A DNA stretch of 34,474 bases, from contig JAUNRX010000024.1 in the NCBI GenBank assembly GCA_030539495.1, forward strand, positions 1-34,474, read 5' to 3'. The notes below the pieces were generated by a model, which had not been told where the DNA came from, searched no databases, and saw only the letters and a list, made by a program, of their open reading frames with translations. Below are positions 24,609 to 31,807 of the stretch, one piece after another (positions within the stretch are counted from its first letter, which is position 1; each line of letters opens with the position of its first letter). Source of the DNA: a bacterium (GTDB taxonomy: Bacteria; Bacillota; Clostridia; Lachnospirales; Lachnospiraceae). Both the position numbers and the translations under genes were made by a program.

Positions 24609-25607
24609 ATGATACGAGTTTTGTCAATTGATGGCGGAGGAATGAAAGGCATTATATCGGCCATGGTATTAGAACGTTTAGAGGAATTACTAAAGATTTA
24701 TTCTAAAAATGACAATGCTGTGATTAGTGATTATTTTGATTTAATTGGAGGAACTAGTACCGGTGCCATTATTGCTGCATTGCTTCTTACTCCCGATGAT
24801 TGCGGAAATGCAAAATTTTCAGCCAGTGAAATCGTTAGATTATATAAAGACCATGGGAAAGAGATCTTTAAGAAGCGAACATTGTATCCAATCAATACAT
24901 TATTCGGATTATTTGGTTCAAAATACACGAGTAAGCAGTTTGAAAAGCTACTCATCAAGTATTTTCAGGATCTTACGTTAAATGATATGAGAAAAGAAAG
25001 TCTCTATACTTCCTATAATACATCCAATCGGAAAGCAGTCATGTTTAGTTCCTTATCTACGAAGGAATGGGAAAAAAATAATTATTTAATTCGGGATATC
25101 GTGCTAGCATCGACAGCAGCGCCAACCTATTTCCCACCAAGGCAGATTTATAATGAGCATTGTCCAAATAACTGCCATATCGATGGAGGTGTGGTAGCGA
25201 ATAACCCATCTATGTGCCTTTTAATTGAAAGCCTGAAGCTTTCCACGCCTCATGACATTAAGGATACGATGCTTCTTAGCATTGGAAATGCATCAAGTCC
25301 TAAGTACTATGACTATAATTCTGTAAAACATTGGGGCTATACAAAATGGGCTTTTCCAATCTTGAATATTATTATGGATGGAAGTGAGGGGACGGCTGAC
25401 TATGAAGTAAGGCAGATTTTTGATAATCTGAACCGTTCCAGTCAGTATGTTAGAATTGAGAAACATGTAGAGGGAAATATTCCGGACATGGATGATGTGT
25501 CTACGGAAGCAATACTGAATATGGTTGATATAGCAAGAGCATTAATTAAGGAAAGTGATAAAAAGCTAAAGGTATTTGCAAGGCAACTGGTTGACTCGGT
25601 AAAATAA
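24609..25607 (+). CDS. Patatin-like phospholipase
   Basis: A 332-residue patatin-domain acyl hydrolase. The oxyanion loop DGGGMKG (8-14), nucleophile elbow GTSTG (48-52, S50) and catalytic aspartate motif DGGVVANNP (D192) are all present, giving a complete Ser-Asp dyad. There is no signal peptide or membrane segment, so it is cytoplasmic. The start at 24609 is preceded by AGGGTG, a weak site, and the protein then begins directly with the first strand IRVLSID. Close relatives serve as phospholipase effectors (CapV) of CBASS anti-phage systems, but no CD-NTase, Cap2 or Cap3 gene lies next to it, so that role is unsupported. It stands alone. Confidence 0.92.
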   Translation: MIRVLSIDGGGMKGIISAMVLERLEELLKIYSKNDNAVISDYFDLIGGTSTGAIIAALLLTPDDCGNAKFSASEIVRLYKDHGKEIFKKRTLYPINTLFGLFGSKYTSKQFEKLLIKYFQDLTLNDMRKESLYTSYNTSNRKAVMFSSLSTKEWEKNNYLIRDIVLASTAAPTYFPPRQIYNEHCPNNCHIDGGVVANNPSMCLLIESLKLSTPHDIKDTMLLSIGNASSPKYYDYNSVKHWGYTKWAFPILNIIMDGSEGTADYEVRQIFDNLNRSSQYVRIEKHVEGNIPDMDDVSTEAILNMVDIARALIKESDKKLKVFARQLVDSVK

Positions 25608-25608
25608 A

Positions 25609-25663
25609 AAATGGCTTTTACACTTACAGGCAGTAAACTGCCTTATGAGTGTAAAAGCCATTT
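25609..25663. terminator. Bidirectional terminator between patatin and ribU genes
   Basis: A 16-bp perfect stem (AAATGGCTTTTACACT, 25609-25624, with 25648-25663) with a second hairpin GGCAG-TAAA-CTGCC in the loop. The minus strand has the better T-run, so it probably serves ribU best. Confidence 0.85.
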
Positions 25664-25687
25664 CGAGTTTTCTATGTCTTAAGGTTC

Positions 25688-26296
25688 CTAACGAATAGAG
25701 CCTTTTAAGATTGGTGATACATGTTTATATAATAGCAATGTGATCAATGACGATAATCCACATTTTAATAAGTTGAATGGAAGTACGGAAAGTACTAAGA
25801 AAGTAAGCGGATTTGTAATGGAGCCATTAATTGCTTTTGACATATTCATAATCGTATCCCAGTTCATTCCGAATGCAACGAAGTAAACAGGAAGCGTAAT
25901 AAAATAGTTAATAAAGCAGGAAGCAATGGACATAACGATGGTTGCAACAGTCAGACCAATGACTGCACCATTTCTGGAAGGCTTGCGACGGTAAATTGTT
26001 GCAGCAGTAAATACTAAGATGGAACCAGAAATAAAGTTAGCCAGTTCTCCAACACCTGCCGTTTGTGTACCATTGATAATCAGATTAAGTAGGTTTTTAA
26101 TTAATTCGATAATGATACCGGCAACAGGACTAAGCGCAAATGCACCAATTAAGACAGGAACTTCGCTAAAGTCGATGGTATAAAAACCAAGTGCAAATGG
26201 TACCGGGAATTTAAAAAGCATAAGTACAGCAGATAGTGCACCGAGCATTCCCATTAAAACTAGATTTCTTGTGCTAAAAACACGTGTTTGATTCAT
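25688..26296 (-). CDS. ribU: Riboflavin ECF transporter S component RibU
   Basis: A 202-residue membrane protein with about six hydrophobic segments. The N-terminal region (RNLVLMGMLGALSAVLM ... FALGFYTIDFSEVPVLIGAFALSP) is typical of RibU-type substrate-binding components, which capture riboflavin and dock onto a shared EcfA-EcfA'-EcfT energising module encoded elsewhere. The FMN riboswitch directly upstream on the same strand strongly supports riboflavin as substrate. The start is the ATG at 26296: AGGAGG is 9 nt upstream, whereas the earlier ATG directly abuts that site. Single gene, ending at a strong terminator. Confidence 0.93.
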   Translation of the reverse strand: MNQTRVFSTRNLVLMGMLGALSAVLMLFKFPVPFALGFYTIDFSEVPVLIGAFALSPVAGIIIELIKNLLNLIINGTQTAGVGELANFISGSILVFTAATIYRRKPSRNGAVIGLTVATIVMSIASCFINYFITLPVYFVAFGMNWDTIMNMSKAINGSITNPLTFLVLSVLPFNLLKCGLSSLITLLLYKHVSPILKGSIR

Positions 26297-26348
26297 AAAG
26301 ATCATCCTCCTAAAAATAAGTTACGAACAATTGTAAGCTCTTTAGAAG

Positions 26349-26382
26349 AAAAAAGAAGTTGCCAATAGTATGTGCAACTTCT
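26349..26382 (-). terminator. Second terminator in the ribU leader
   Basis: On the minus strand AGAAGTTGC and GCAACTTCT form a perfect 9-bp stem with an 11-nt loop, followed by a run of T. It lies between the first leader terminator and the ribU start. It may be the riboswitch-controlled terminator or a second layer. Confidence 0.7.
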
Positions 26383-26404
26383 CCGGGTTTGATTGCCTTA
26401 AAAA

Positions 26405-26437
26405 TAAAAAAATCCCGGAATATACAAAAATTCCGAG
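26405..26437 (-). terminator. First terminator in the ribU leader
   Basis: On the minus strand CTCGGAAT pairs with ATTCCGGG (one G-T wobble), followed by about seven T residues with one interruption. It begins 18 nt after the FMN aptamer, the usual position of an expression platform. Confidence 0.6.
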
Positions 26438-26454
26438 GTCAAAAAACAATCGCG

Positions 26455-26577
26455 TTATCTTCTCTCATCCAGACTTTACTGTCGGTTTTGGAATTACACC
26501 AAATCAGCCACATATTGCTATGCGGGTCGCGGACTGTTACCGCCGGTTGGGACTTGCACCCTACCCCGAAGAACTTA
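26455..26577 (-). promoter_or_regulatory. FMN riboswitch (RFN element)
   Basis: The minus strand reads with the conserved RFN blocks in order: CTTCGGGG, AGGGTGCAAGTCCC, ACCGGCGGTAACAGTCCGCGA, TGATTTGGTGTAATTCCAAA, CCGACAGT and AGTCTGGATGAGAGAAG. The closing P1 arms are present. FMN binding would stop transcription at a downstream terminator, so ribU is made when FMN is scarce. Confidence 0.95.
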
Positions 26578-26608
26578 TTAAGTTATTTAAATACTTTGTT
26601 CAGAACAT

Positions 26609-26638
26609 AGTATATGGGTATATGGCTCGTTTTGTCAA
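26609..26638 (-). promoter_or_regulatory. ribU promoter
   Basis: On the minus strand a perfect TTGACA (26633-26638) and TATACT (26609-26614) with 18-bp spacing, about 30 nt before the riboswitch begins. Confidence 0.75.
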
Positions 26639-26726
26639 TGATTTTATTGCATTTATTACAAAAAAAAATTATAGTATAAAAGGAAACTAAAAAAGTCAGA
26701 TAATATAATTTGGAGGAAGATTTACC

Positions 26727-27644
26727 ATGGATATGGCAAAAATAATTAGCCAGATGATCGTTTTATTTCTGATGATCCTTGTAGGATATGTGACAGGAAA
26801 AGCGAAAGTATTTACAGAAGAAAGTAATAAAGTGATGTCAAGAGTAGTAATCTATGTTGCCAATCCAGCATTGATCTTAAATACAGTGACCAGTGGACAG
26901 ATTGTAGGAACAAAGCTGCACACCCTTTATGTAATTGGAATTGGAACTGCTTACTTTATATTAGTGCCATTGCTTGTAAAGGTAATTATTCTGGTAGTGC
27001 CGTTCTTTCATACAGAAAAGAAAATCTATCAGGCAATGCTTGTCTTTACAAACCTTGGATTTATGGGAATACCGGTGATTAATTCAATCTATGGGCCAAG
27101 TGCAGTGTTTTACATAGGTATCTTTATCATTCCATTTAACTTGCTTGTTTATACGTATGGAGTGTTATTGATTAGTGGAGAGACAGAAAGTAAGATTGAG
27201 TTAGAAAAAGTAATAAATCCGGTGTCAGTGGCATCGATACTTACCTTGATTATTTATTTTTTAGGGATAAAGACACCTGGGGTAATCAATGAGACCGTTT
27301 CTTTATTAGGAAGCATTACGACGCCGTTGGCCATGGTAACGATCGGTTCCAATCTAGCGTTGGTTCCTTTAAAAGATGTCTTTCTTGATTGGAGGATGTA
27401 TGCGTTTGCATTCATTAAGATGTTGCTGTTCCCAATTTTGATTTTCTTTTTATTTTCCATTGCAATAAAGGACAAGATGCTGCTTGGAGTGCTTGTCGTG
27501 ATAACTGCAATGCCAACAGCCAGCAATGTAACCTTACTATGCAATGAGTATGATGCAGATGGAACATTAGTAGCAAAAGGAACATTTATCGGGACTGTAG
27601 TATCCCTTGTTACCATCCCAATCCTTGCTGCCTTTATTTTATAA
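26727..27644 (+). CDS. AEC (auxin efflux carrier) family transporter
   Basis: A 305-residue membrane protein with about ten hydrophobic segments in two five-helix halves, the AEC layout. Characteristic stretches include VIYVANPALILNTV near the N-terminus, FTNLGFMGIPVINSIYG in the first half, and TPLAMVTIGSNLAL and AMPTASNVTLLCNEYDAD in the second. Bacterial members export or import organic acids such as malate; the substrate is not evident. GGAGG lies 11 nt before the ATG. It diverges from ribU and appears to be a single gene. Confidence 0.9.
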   Translation: MDMAKIISQMIVLFLMILVGYVTGKAKVFTEESNKVMSRVVIYVANPALILNTVTSGQIVGTKLHTLYVIGIGTAYFILVPLLVKVIILVVPFFHTEKKIYQAMLVFTNLGFMGIPVINSIYGPSAVFYIGIFIIPFNLLVYTYGVLLISGETESKIELEKVINPVSVASILTLIIYFLGIKTPGVINETVSLLGSITTPLAMVTIGSNLALVPLKDVFLDWRMYAFAFIKMLLFPILIFFLFSIAIKDKMLLGVLVVITAMPTASNVTLLCNEYDADGTLVAKGTFIGTVVSLVTIPILAAFIL

Positions 27645-27772
27645 AAAAAATAATATAAAAATAGCCATAAGCTTACTGTTTTGGGCTCATAATACTAACT
27701 CTAGTTCGCATACCTTTATAACAATAAGGAATACTATTAGTAATCACCTTAAGTCGAAAAAAGGAGAATAGT

Positions 27773-28366
27773 ATGTATGTATTACAAAATTCTTATATCC
27801 TTGATTACTTAGACTTACCGACGATACCTTGGGAACAGTGTTATACAACTTCTACGTTAGATGATTCCATTTTATGGACAGTAAAGAACGAGCCATACGG
27901 TGAAAAACAAGGTAAGATCTATGGGCGCATAGGGATTACTTCCAATGAGGCGAAAGCATATATTTCGTCTGAATATAAAAACCTTGAGCATAAAAGGATG
28001 CTTATCTACTACCCGTATTACACGGCAACAAAAAGTGGGACGATTGATTTGTCTTACGATCGCATTGTAATTGAAGCAGTGGAAGGTAAGATTGAGAATC
28101 TCAAAAAGAAGCATAGAGTAAACGAAACTATTATTTTTCGCGATGAAAGCATAGAGATTTTTGGTGATGAAGACTATATGACAAAAGAAGAAACACTTAC
28201 ATTGATTGATTATGCAAAACAACTTAAGAAGAGGGCTTCAACGGAACTGGAGTTTGGAAAAAATCTTATTTTCTACTGGAGCTTTGTCCAGGAAACAAAA
28301 CGAAATATGATCCCTAGAGATGAAACAAGATTACTGTTTCACCAAATCAAAGTTCTAGGAGCTTAA
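27773..28366 (+). CDS. Protein of unknown function
   Basis: A 197-residue protein I do not recognise. It has no signal peptide or membrane segment. It is rich in Tyr, Glu and Lys, with a beta-rich first half (MLIYYPYYTATKSGTIDLSY) and a helical C-terminal part (TKEETLTLIDYAKQLKKRAS). AAAGGAG with 5-nt spacing sets the start. An 8-bp dyad ATACTATT (27731-27738) / AATAGTAT (27767-27774) overlaps the start codon and places the ribosome site in its loop, so the leader could fold over the start. A strong terminator follows, so it is a single-gene unit. Confidence 0.75.
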   Translation: MYVLQNSYILDYLDLPTIPWEQCYTTSTLDDSILWTVKNEPYGEKQGKIYGRIGITSNEAKAYISSEYKNLEHKRMLIYYPYYTATKSGTIDLSYDRIVIEAVEGKIENLKKKHRVNETIIFRDESIEIFGDEDYMTKEETLTLIDYAKQLKKRASTELEFGKNLIFYWSFVQETKRNMIPRDETRLLFHQIKVLGA

Positions 28367-28404
28367 TTTACAGAAAATGTGAAAACTAAATAAATTTAAC
28401 AGAG

Positions 28405-28457
28405 CAATACTATCTTTTTATAGCAAAATATGTTATAAAAGGATAGTATTGTTTTTT
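28405..28457 (+). terminator. Long-stem terminator
   Basis: CAATACTATC-T-TTTTATA (28405-28422) pairs with TATAAAA-G-GATAGTATTG (28434-28451) through 18 positions including one wobble, followed by TTTTTT (28452-28457). Confidence 0.85.
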
Positions 28458-28560
28458 GTTTTATTTCAGATTAGATACTGTATAGCTTAACCACATATGG
28501 CAATAATAATGAAAAGTAAAACATGAGAAAAAATAAATGTAGGGAAGAAAGGAATGTACA

Positions 28561-29748
28561 ATGAAAAAGAAAATAGTACTACTTACCTTAACAGCAGTTT
28601 TAAGCTGTTCTATGCTTGCTTGTAGTTCAAAAAAGGACGACAAGGGCAATGCAGATGCTAATGCGACAGCAAGCCCAAGCGCAACAGCAAATATTGATGA
28701 AGTGAAAGTTTTATCCGCAGATTTAACAGGTTATGTGAAATTAGGACAATATAAAGGCTTAACAATTGAAGAAGTAAGCGATACAGTTACCGATAAACAA
28801 GTTGAGGAACAAATCGAAGCTACTTTAAAAGAAAAAGCTACTTGGGATGCTCAAGATGCAAAATACAAAGCTAAGAATTTAGACCAAGTAAACATGGATT
28901 ACGTTGGTAAGATTGATGGAAAAGAATTTGATGGTGGTTCAGCAAAAGCTACTGACTTACAAATTGGATCCAATCAATTTATTGAAGGTTTCGAAGCAGG
29001 ACTTATCGGTCACAAAAAGGGTGACAAGTTTGATTTAAAACTTAAATTCCCAGAAAACTACGGTAATGCAGATTTAGCAGGAAAAGATGCAGTATTTACT
29101 GTTACGATCAATTCCATTTCAAAACAAAATGTTCCTAAATTAACTGATAAATATGTTAAAGATACATTATCTAAGACTTCTAAGACGGTAGCAGAATACA
29201 AGAAAGAAGTTAGAAAGACTCTTGAAATGCAAGCAACAGAAAGCAAAGTTCAAGGGGAAGCTAAAAATGCAATTCAAGCTGCAATTGCAAAAGCTGAAAT
29301 CACAGAGTATCCTCAAGATCAAATGGATTACTACAAGAGCTTAGTAACAAGCTACTACACAAATATTGCTAAATACTACTATGGTATGGCTTTAGCTGAT
29401 TTCATTACAGCAAATAACTACACAACAGAAACTTGGGACAGCGAAGTCGTTACTAAGAGTGCTCAAGATATGTTAAAACAAGTTATGGTTGTTCAAGCAA
29501 TCGCAAAAGCAGAAAATATTTCTGTAACTGATGAAGAATACAAAAACAAATTACCTGACTACTTAGCTTCTTATCAAGTAGCAGATGAAGAAGCATTAAA
29601 GACTTCTTATGGTGAAGGCGCTACTCTTAGCATTAAAGACGAGCTTCTTTACAACAAAGTTGGTGCTTTCTTAGTGAAAAATGATAAAGTAGAAAAAGTA
29701 GTTGCTACAGCAACTCCTGCTCCTACTGCAACAGCAGCAACTAAATAG
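28561..29748 (+). CDS. Lipoprotein peptidyl-prolyl isomerase, trigger-factor type
   Basis: A 395-residue surface lipoprotein. The signal peptide ends at lipobox MLA-C21, followed by a low-complexity linker (NADANATASPSATAN). Residues about 108-188 are an FKBP domain (VNMDYVGKIDGKEFDGG, NQFIEGFEAGLIGHKKGDKF, FTVTINSI). Residues about 190-370 form a helical region like the trigger factor C-terminal chaperone arms (KTVAEYKKEVRKTLEMQ). It lacks the ribosome-binding N-domain of cytoplasmic trigger factor. It probably folds exported proteins outside the membrane, as PrsA does in other Gram-positives. The tail NDKVEKVVATATPAPTATAATK resembles the end of the next protein. Codon use favours CAA and GCT more than its neighbours. 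Confidence 0.9.
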   Translation: MKKKIVLLTLTAVLSCSMLACSSKKDDKGNADANATASPSATANIDEVKVLSADLTGYVKLGQYKGLTIEEVSDTVTDKQVEEQIEATLKEKATWDAQDAKYKAKNLDQVNMDYVGKIDGKEFDGGSAKATDLQIGSNQFIEGFEAGLIGHKKGDKFDLKLKFPENYGNADLAGKDAVFTVTINSISKQNVPKLTDKYVKDTLSKTSKTVAEYKKEVRKTLEMQATESKVQGEAKNAIQAAIAKAEITEYPQDQMDYYKSLVTSYYTNIAKYYYGMALADFITANNYTTETWDSEVVTKSAQDMLKQVMVVQAIAKAENISVTDEEYKNKLPDYLASYQVADEEALKTSYGEGATLSIKDELLYNKVGAFLVKNDKVEKVVATATPAPTATAATK

Positions 29749-29760
29749 TTTATAAGATAG

Positions 29761-29789
29761 GCTGCCACGTTATCGTGGCAGCTTTTTTT
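29761..29789 (+). terminator. Intrinsic terminator
   Basis: GCTGCCACG-TTAT-CGTGGCAGC (29761-29782), a 9-bp perfect stem followed by seven T residues. Confidence 0.95.
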
Positions 29790-29920
29790 GTGACACACGA
29801 AAGAATTAATAGTATTGATGAAAGAGGAAGTATAGGATAGACTAATTAAGTAAGGCCTGTTAGATGACCAAGTAACAGATTTACATAAAATGACATTAAA
29901 TTTAGGAAGGAATAATTTTA

Positions 29921-30655
29921 ATGAGAGGTAAGATGTTTAAGGTAGTAGGTGGAATTGGACTTACAGTTAGCTGCTTACTAATTCTTTATATGGCTATGGG
30001 AATGTTGCAAGGCGGAAGGTTTGATATGTCTGGAGTAATTGGAAGTGGTCTCATTATTGGAGTTCCGATGATTGTAGGAACGATATTTATGGTTTGTGGC
30101 CTGTCAGAGGAGAGACAAAGAAGAAGGTTTGTAACAGGTGTGGAATGGGTAGTGTTTGCAGCCTATCTCATAATCCTTACATCCATTTTATTCTTAGGAC
30201 AAAGAGGTAGTATTGCCTTTTCAGAAACCAGATTACAAGACTACATAGCGAGAAACTGTAATTTTATGCCACTTCGTACGATACGAGAATATATAAGGTT
30301 TTATCAGGAGGATACGATTAATACAAGTATTATCGTAGAGAACTTGTTGGGGAACCTTATGTTATTTATGCCAATGGGGGTATTCTTACCAGCCTTATTC
30401 AAAAAAGTTAAGACATGGGGACGTTTTGTGGGAATTACATTATTGATCATTTATGTTATTGAAATAGCTCAAGTACTGACTAGAACAGGGAGCTATGATA
30501 TCGATGATGTAATTCTCAATCTAGGTGGGGCTTGTGTGGTATTTGCTATTGTAAAAGGGAAGGTAGTAACTGGATTTTTACAAAAAATCTATATTTTAGA
30601 AAATGATAAAGTAGAAAAAGTAAAAGTAACTCAAGCTCCTACAGCATCAAAATAG
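29921..30655 (+). CDS. VanZ family membrane protein
   Basis: A 244-residue membrane protein. Two N-terminal hydrophobic segments are followed by the VanZ-like domain (about 85-225): a segment ending LTSILFLGQRGS, then NFMPLRTIREYI, NLLGNLMLFMPMGVFLP, and IEIAQVLTRTGSYDIDDVILNLGG, the conserved E..Q....R...DIDD..N..G pattern. VanZ gives low-level teicoplanin resistance in enterococci, but most relatives have no known role. The C-terminal tail NDKVEKVKVTQAPTASK is nearly the same as that of the upstream lipoprotein, including a 23-nt identical DNA stretch. A terminator separates the two genes. GGAAGGA precedes the ATG. Confidence 0.88.
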   Translation: MRGKMFKVVGGIGLTVSCLLILYMAMGMLQGGRFDMSGVIGSGLIIGVPMIVGTIFMVCGLSEERQRRRFVTGVEWVVFAAYLIILTSILFLGQRGSIAFSETRLQDYIARNCNFMPLRTIREYIRFYQEDTINTSIIVENLLGNLMLFMPMGVFLPALFKKVKTWGRFVGITLLIIYVIEIAQVLTRTGSYDIDDVILNLGGACVVFAIVKGKVVTGFLQKIYILENDKVEKVKVTQAPTASK

Positions 30656-30685
30656 AGTTCACATAAACTAGTTTTAAATGATGAA

Positions 30686-30730
30686 AATAGAATGTTTCTG
30701 TCTGAATAGAAGGAAATGTTCTATTTTTTT
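30686..30730 (+). terminator. Intrinsic terminator after the VanZ gene
   Basis: AATAGAA..TTTC pairs with GAAA..TTCTATT across a roughly 12-nt loop, followed by seven T residues. A TATAAT (30733-30738) immediately after could be the -10 of the next gene. Confidence 0.6.
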
Positions 30731-30783
30731 GATATAATAAGAGCAGGTTATAAAGTTAGATCACATAAACGAAAGGAGAGCTT

Positions 30784-31230
30784 ATGAGGAGAAAAGTTGT
30801 AGCAGTAATGTTGGTAGTAGGGTGTATGTTAATAGGAGGTTGTAGTCAAAACAAGGAGAGTACAAACAAACCGGTAGTGAGTGCAGAGTTAAAAGCCACT
30901 CAAGAAGCAGAAATACAAAGACCAGCAGAAACACAAAAGTCAAAAGTGCAGATGCAGCTAAAGGAGCAAGAAGGTGAAAAACAAGGACAGTTTCTAGACT
31001 ATACGAAAAATGAGGATGGGACGTTCTCAACCAATAAATATACATATAAATATAAAATTAAGCTTACAGGAACACTTCCAAATGCAGAATGTTCAAGCTG
31101 GTATACTGTCTTGACCAACAATAAAAACGTAACATTTGAGAAAGTATCCTGGAGCATGCTAAGCAGCCAAAGCTCCGACTGGCTAGATGAAAAAGAAACC
31201 GTAATTGTTGCTATGGGAGTGAATGATTAG
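30784..31230 (+). CDS. Small lipoprotein of unknown function
   Basis: A 148-residue predicted lipoprotein. The signal peptide ends at IGG-C20, followed by a Glu/Gln/Lys-rich linker (about 21-70) and a small C-terminal domain (YKYKIKLTGTLPNAECSSWYTVLTNNKNVTFEKVSWSML) that looks beta-rich. I do not recognise the domain. AAAGGAG lies about 6 nt before the ATG. It has its own probable promoter and is followed by the second palindromic element. Confidence 0.75.
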   Translation: MRRKVVAVMLVVGCMLIGGCSQNKESTNKPVVSAELKATQEAEIQRPAETQKSKVQMQLKEQEGEKQGQFLDYTKNEDGTFSTNKYTYKYKIKLTGTLPNAECSSWYTVLTNNKNVTFEKVSWSMLSSQSSDWLDEKETVIVAMGVND

Positions 31231-31336
31231 AAGATTATGTTGATAGCTATTGGCTGTTTCTTTAGTATCACCTTCACACTAATCGTTTAAATATCTAAAT
31301 TATGTACATAATAAAAACAAGGTTTTGGGCTTTTGT

Positions 31337-31646
31337 GAAGCTTTTCTTTTGGGGTAGGAATAGCTTTGCTATTCCTGTAAAACGGGCATTTACTTCCATA
31401 GACTGCATCGATTGCTTTTAAGAAAAATCTCACAGCCTACAAAAATCAATAGGAGGGACAGTGCAATACCAGTCTGTTTTCCCTCTGATGTTATAGATAA
31501 GGCGTGGTATGTTTTGAGGACAAACACCGAAGGTGTCTGACAGCAAAATGTACCACGCCTTATCTGTAGAGGAAGGGGAAAATAGCGGTATGCACGCCCT
31601 CCTATTGATTTCTCGTAACCTAAATCTAATTTTTCTTAAAAGTAAT
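31337..31646. repeat. Long palindromic intergenic element, copy 2
   Basis: About 310 bp, related to 22694-23001 over its whole length. The leading hairpin is AGGAATAGC-TTT-GCTATTCCT (31356-31376). The palindrome runs 31417-31640. Its outer arm is TTTAAGAAAAATC with AATTTTTCTTAAA. Next inward are AATCAATAGGAGGG (31444-31457) with 31597-31610, AGATAAGGCGTGGTA (31495-31509) with 31551-31565, and ACACC-GAA-GGTGT at the tip. In this copy the inner left arm (about 31510-31523) no longer matches well, so the tip has an internal bulge that copy 1 lacks. It lies between the small lipoprotein gene and the prfC promoter. Confidence 0.85.
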
Positions 31647-31694
31647 CTTCATTTTATGATAAGAAAACGCCTCCTTTCCATTAGTATCCATGCC

Positions 31695-31723
31695 TTGACA
31701 AACGTGACATAAGAGGATAGAAT
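31695..31723 (+). promoter_or_regulatory. prfC promoter
   Basis: TTGACA (31695-31700) and TAGAAT (31718-31723) with 17-bp spacing, leaving a leader of about 78 nt. Confidence 0.8.
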
Positions 31724-31807
31724 GAAACTGTTTTGCAAATATACGAAACTTATTAAAAAACTACAAATTTTAACATAAATGAGTAAGAAAATGAGGAGGC
31801 ATTTCCC

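Noticed and set aside
24609-25607. CBASS system built on the patatin gene
   Set aside because: No cyclic-nucleotide synthase, Cap2/Cap3 or other CBASS gene is adjacent; the neighbours are a symporter and ribU.
26359-26690. Two plus-strand open frames of 83 and 106 codons
   Set aside because: They lie over the FMN riboswitch and terminators of the opposite strand; the RNA structure explains the sequence.
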